DNA from: DASSCW01 sp036555005
GTDB lineage: Bacteria > Chloroflexota > Limnocylindria > QHBO01
Reading direction: 5' to 3'
Length of the DNA stretch: 6,912 nucleotides
NCBI GenBank assembly: GCA_036555005.1
Contig: DATBME010000067.1
Coordinates: 1-6,912, forward strand
Below the pieces are notes generated by a model, which was not told the origin of the DNA, made no database searches, and saw nothing but the letters and a program-made list of their open reading frames with translations. Positions 5,267-6,912 of the stretch are shown piece after piece; positions within the stretch are counted from its first letter, which is position 1, and the number at the start of each line of letters is the position of its first letter. Position numbers and translations under genes: made by a program.

Positions 5267-6912
5267 CCGTCGTGGTCGAGGTCAGCGCGCCGACCACCGC
5301 GCCGCTGGCCCGCACGTCGTGGCGTCGCTTCGTGCGGGGGCCGATGGGCTTCATCGGCGGGTTCATGCTGCTGAGCGCGATCCTGATGGCGATCGCCGCG
5401 CCACTGCTCGCCCCCTACGACCCGTACGAGCCCGTGCGGGTCACCGTGTTCGACATCTACCAACCGCCCTCGGCCGCCCACCCGCTGGGCACCGATGACG
5501 GCGGCAAGGACGTCCTGTCGTCGCTGATCTACGGGTCTCGCGTCTCCTTGCTGGTGGGGTTCACGGCGGCGGCGATCACCACCATCGTCGGCGGCCTGGT
5601 GGGCATCACGGCCGGCTACCTTGGCGGGCGGACCGGCGGCGTGCTGATGGGCATCACCGACATCTTCCTGGTGATCCCCGGCATCGCCCTGCAGATCGTG
5701 ATCGTGGCCATCCTGGGCCAGTCGCTGTTGAACATCATCCTGGTCATCGGCCTGCTCGGCTGGTCGACCACCGCCCGCCTGGTGCGGTCCCAGACGCTGT
5801 CCGTGCGCGAGCGCAAGTTCGTGCTGCGGGCGAAGGCCATCGGCGCAGGCGACGCGCACATCCTGCGGCGGCACGTGGTGCCCGCCGTGCTGCCGCTGAT
5901 GATCGCAAACACGGTCCTGATCATCAGCCTGGCGATCCTGGAGGAATCGACGCTGTCCTTCATCGGCCTCGGCGACCCGACCCTCATCAGCTGGGGCCAG
6001 ATGCTGAACTTCGCCTTCAACCGCGGCGCGATCTCGGCGGGGGCGTGGTGGGCGCTGATTCCGCCCGGGCTGGCGATCGTGTGGGTCGTGCTCGGCACCA
6101 CCCTGCTCGGCACGGCTCTGGAGGACACCCTCAACCCGCGCCTGCGGCGCCACCACCTGGAGCGCGACCGCGGCCGTCCTCCGACCGCACCGCCGTCGGT
6201 GGTGCCGCTGCCTGCTCGCCCAGCGACCGCTGCTTCGCCGCTGCTCAGCGTTCGCAACCTGACGGTCGAGTTCGACTCGCCCAGCGGACCACTGCGCGCG
6301 GTCAGCGACGTCTCCTTCGACCTGCGACGCGGCGAGACGATCGGCCTCGTCGGCGAGTCCGGTTCGGGCAAGACGACGACCGCGCTGGCCATGCTGCGGC
6401 TCCTGCCGCCTGGCGGCCGGGTGGTGCACGGGCAGGTCGTCTTCGATGGCGAGGACCTGATGACGCTCGACACCCGCGAGATGCGGGCGGTGCGCTGGGC
6501 CCGGCTGGCGATCGTGTTCCAGGGCGCCATGAACTCGCTCAACCCGGTCCGTAGGGTGGGCGACCAGGTCGCCGAGGCGGTCCGCCTCCACGAGCCGTCA
6601 GTCGGACGCAGCGGTGCCATGCGGCGCGCCGAAGAGGTGCTGGAGCGGGTGGGCATCACCCGGCACCGGGCGCGTGACTACCCGCACACCTTCTCGGGCG
6701 GCATGCGCCAGCGCGCCATGATCGCCCTGGCCCTGGCCTGCGACCCGGACGTGATCGTGGCCGACGAGCCAACCACCGCGCTGGACGTGATGATCCAGGC
6801 CCAGATCCTGGAGCTGCTCGCCGGGCTGTCGAGCGAGCTCGGGATGGCGACCATCATGGTCACCCACGACCTCGGGGTGGTCGGTCAGCGCTGCGACCGC
6901 GTGCTGGTCATG
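5263..6912 (+). CDS. Fused ABC transporter permease (DppC/OppC type) and ATPase (DppD/OppD type), 3' end beyond the window
   Basis: One frame runs from the ATG at 5263 to the window end without a stop, giving 550 residues so far. Residues 1-294 are a complete DppC-type permease: first helix about 30-47, APYDP (50-54), HPLGTDDGGKDVLSSLIYGSR (73-93), EAA-type loop at 183-208 (RAKAIGAGDAHI, VVPAVLP), FIGLGDP and the usual DTLNPRL ending (288-294). A Pro/Ala/Arg-rich linker (about 295-326) leads into the ATPase: Walker A GESGSGKTT (364-372), Q-loop Gln420, signature FSGGMRQR (477-484), Walker B VIVADE (497-502) with Glu502, D-loop ALD (506-508) and switch His535. All catalytic motifs are intact. 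The C-terminal part, including any oligopeptide-transporter C-terminal domain, is cut off by the window. No ATG occurs in any frame from 6121 to 6380. In-frame GTGs at 6199 and 6202 lack a ribosome-binding site, so a separate ATPase is unlikely though not excluded. The family needs two ATPase domains, so a partner may follow downstream. Confidence 0.92.
   Translation, partial: MTVVVEVSAPTTAPLARTSWRRFVRGPMGFIGGFMLLSAILMAIAAPLLAPYDPYEPVRVTVFDIYQPPSAAHPLGTDDGGKDVLSSLIYGSRVSLLVGFTAAAITTIVGGLVGITAGYLGGRTGGVLMGITDIFLVIPGIALQIVIVAILGQSLLNIILVIGLLGWSTTARLVRSQTLSVRERKFVLRAKAIGAGDAHILRRHVVPAVLPLMIANTVLIISLAILEESTLSFIGLGDPTLISWGQMLNFAFNRGAISAGAWWALIPPGLAIVWVVLGTTLLGTALEDTLNPRLRRHHLERDRGRPPTAPPSVVPLPARPATAASPLLSVRNLTVEFDSPSGPLRAVSDVSFDLRRGETIGLVGESGSGKTTTALAMLRLLPPGGRVVHGQVVFDGEDLMTLDTREMRAVRWARLAIVFQGAMNSLNPVRRVGDQVAEAVRLHEPSVGRSGAMRRAEEVLERVGITRHRARDYPHTFSGGMRQRAMIALALACDPDVIVADEPTTALDVMIQAQILELLAGLSSELGMATIMVTHDLGVVGQRCDRVLVM

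Noticed and set aside
5230..6591. Long minus-strand reading frame of 453 codons opposite the permease-ATPase fusion
   Set aside because: The product is rich in Arg, Gln, His, Asp and Ala with no recognisable domain, and the opposite strand encodes clear conserved ABC motifs over the same span. It is a shadow frame typical of GC-rich DNA.
5263..6912. Two separate genes for the DppC-type permease and the ATPase
   Set aside because: A codon-by-codon reading from 5263 to 6912 finds no stop, and there is no ATG in any frame around the junction.
1..6912. CRISPR array, tRNA or rRNA gene, insertion sequence or defence system
   Set aside because: I saw no regularly spaced repeats, no tRNA-like cloverleaf, no transposase-like protein and no terminal inverted repeats. 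Nearly all bases are taken up by the peptidase and transporter genes.

Overview
The window is GC-rich (roughly two thirds G+C by eye) and tightly packed, with high-GC codon use. One start is apparently leaderless and one gene junction is an ATGA overlap. This fits a high-GC bacterium such as a Chloroflexota or Actinomycetota member. The phylum is an inference from composition and gene style only; there is no rRNA or marker gene here.

Layout: (1) 1-273, plus strand, the 3' end of an unrecognised multi-pass membrane protein. (2) 259-2259, minus strand, a complete S9-family (prolyl oligopeptidase-type) serine peptidase with an N-terminal beta-propeller; its 3' end overlaps the membrane gene tail-to-tail by 15 bp. 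(3) 2260-2465, a divergent regulatory region with a candidate promoter for each direction and two perfect short palindromes around the plus-strand promoter. (4) 2466-4181, plus strand, a lipoprotein substrate-binding protein of the SBP_bac_5 (dipeptide/oligopeptide/nickel) family. (5) 4256-5266, plus strand, a DppB/OppB-type permease. (6) 5263 to the window end, plus strand, one uninterrupted reading frame holding a complete DppC/OppC-type permease followed, through a linker of about 30 residues, by a DppD/OppD-type ATPase. It is still open at base 6912.

The genes read as a peptide-use locus. The lipoprotein captures the ligand outside the cell, the two permease domains form the channel, and the fused ATPase (probably with a second ATPase encoded beyond the window) drives import. 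The divergently transcribed cytoplasmic S9 peptidase could degrade the imported peptides. The most unusual item is the permease-ATPase fusion, which breaks the usual one-gene-per-subunit layout of the Dpp/Opp family. Other points worth checking are the cysteine pairs and Asp-rich loop of the binding protein and the palindromes in the divergent promoter region. I see no tRNA, rRNA, CRISPR array, insertion sequence or defence system. Apart from the fusion, the window is a fairly ordinary transport and peptidase locus, not a new system.
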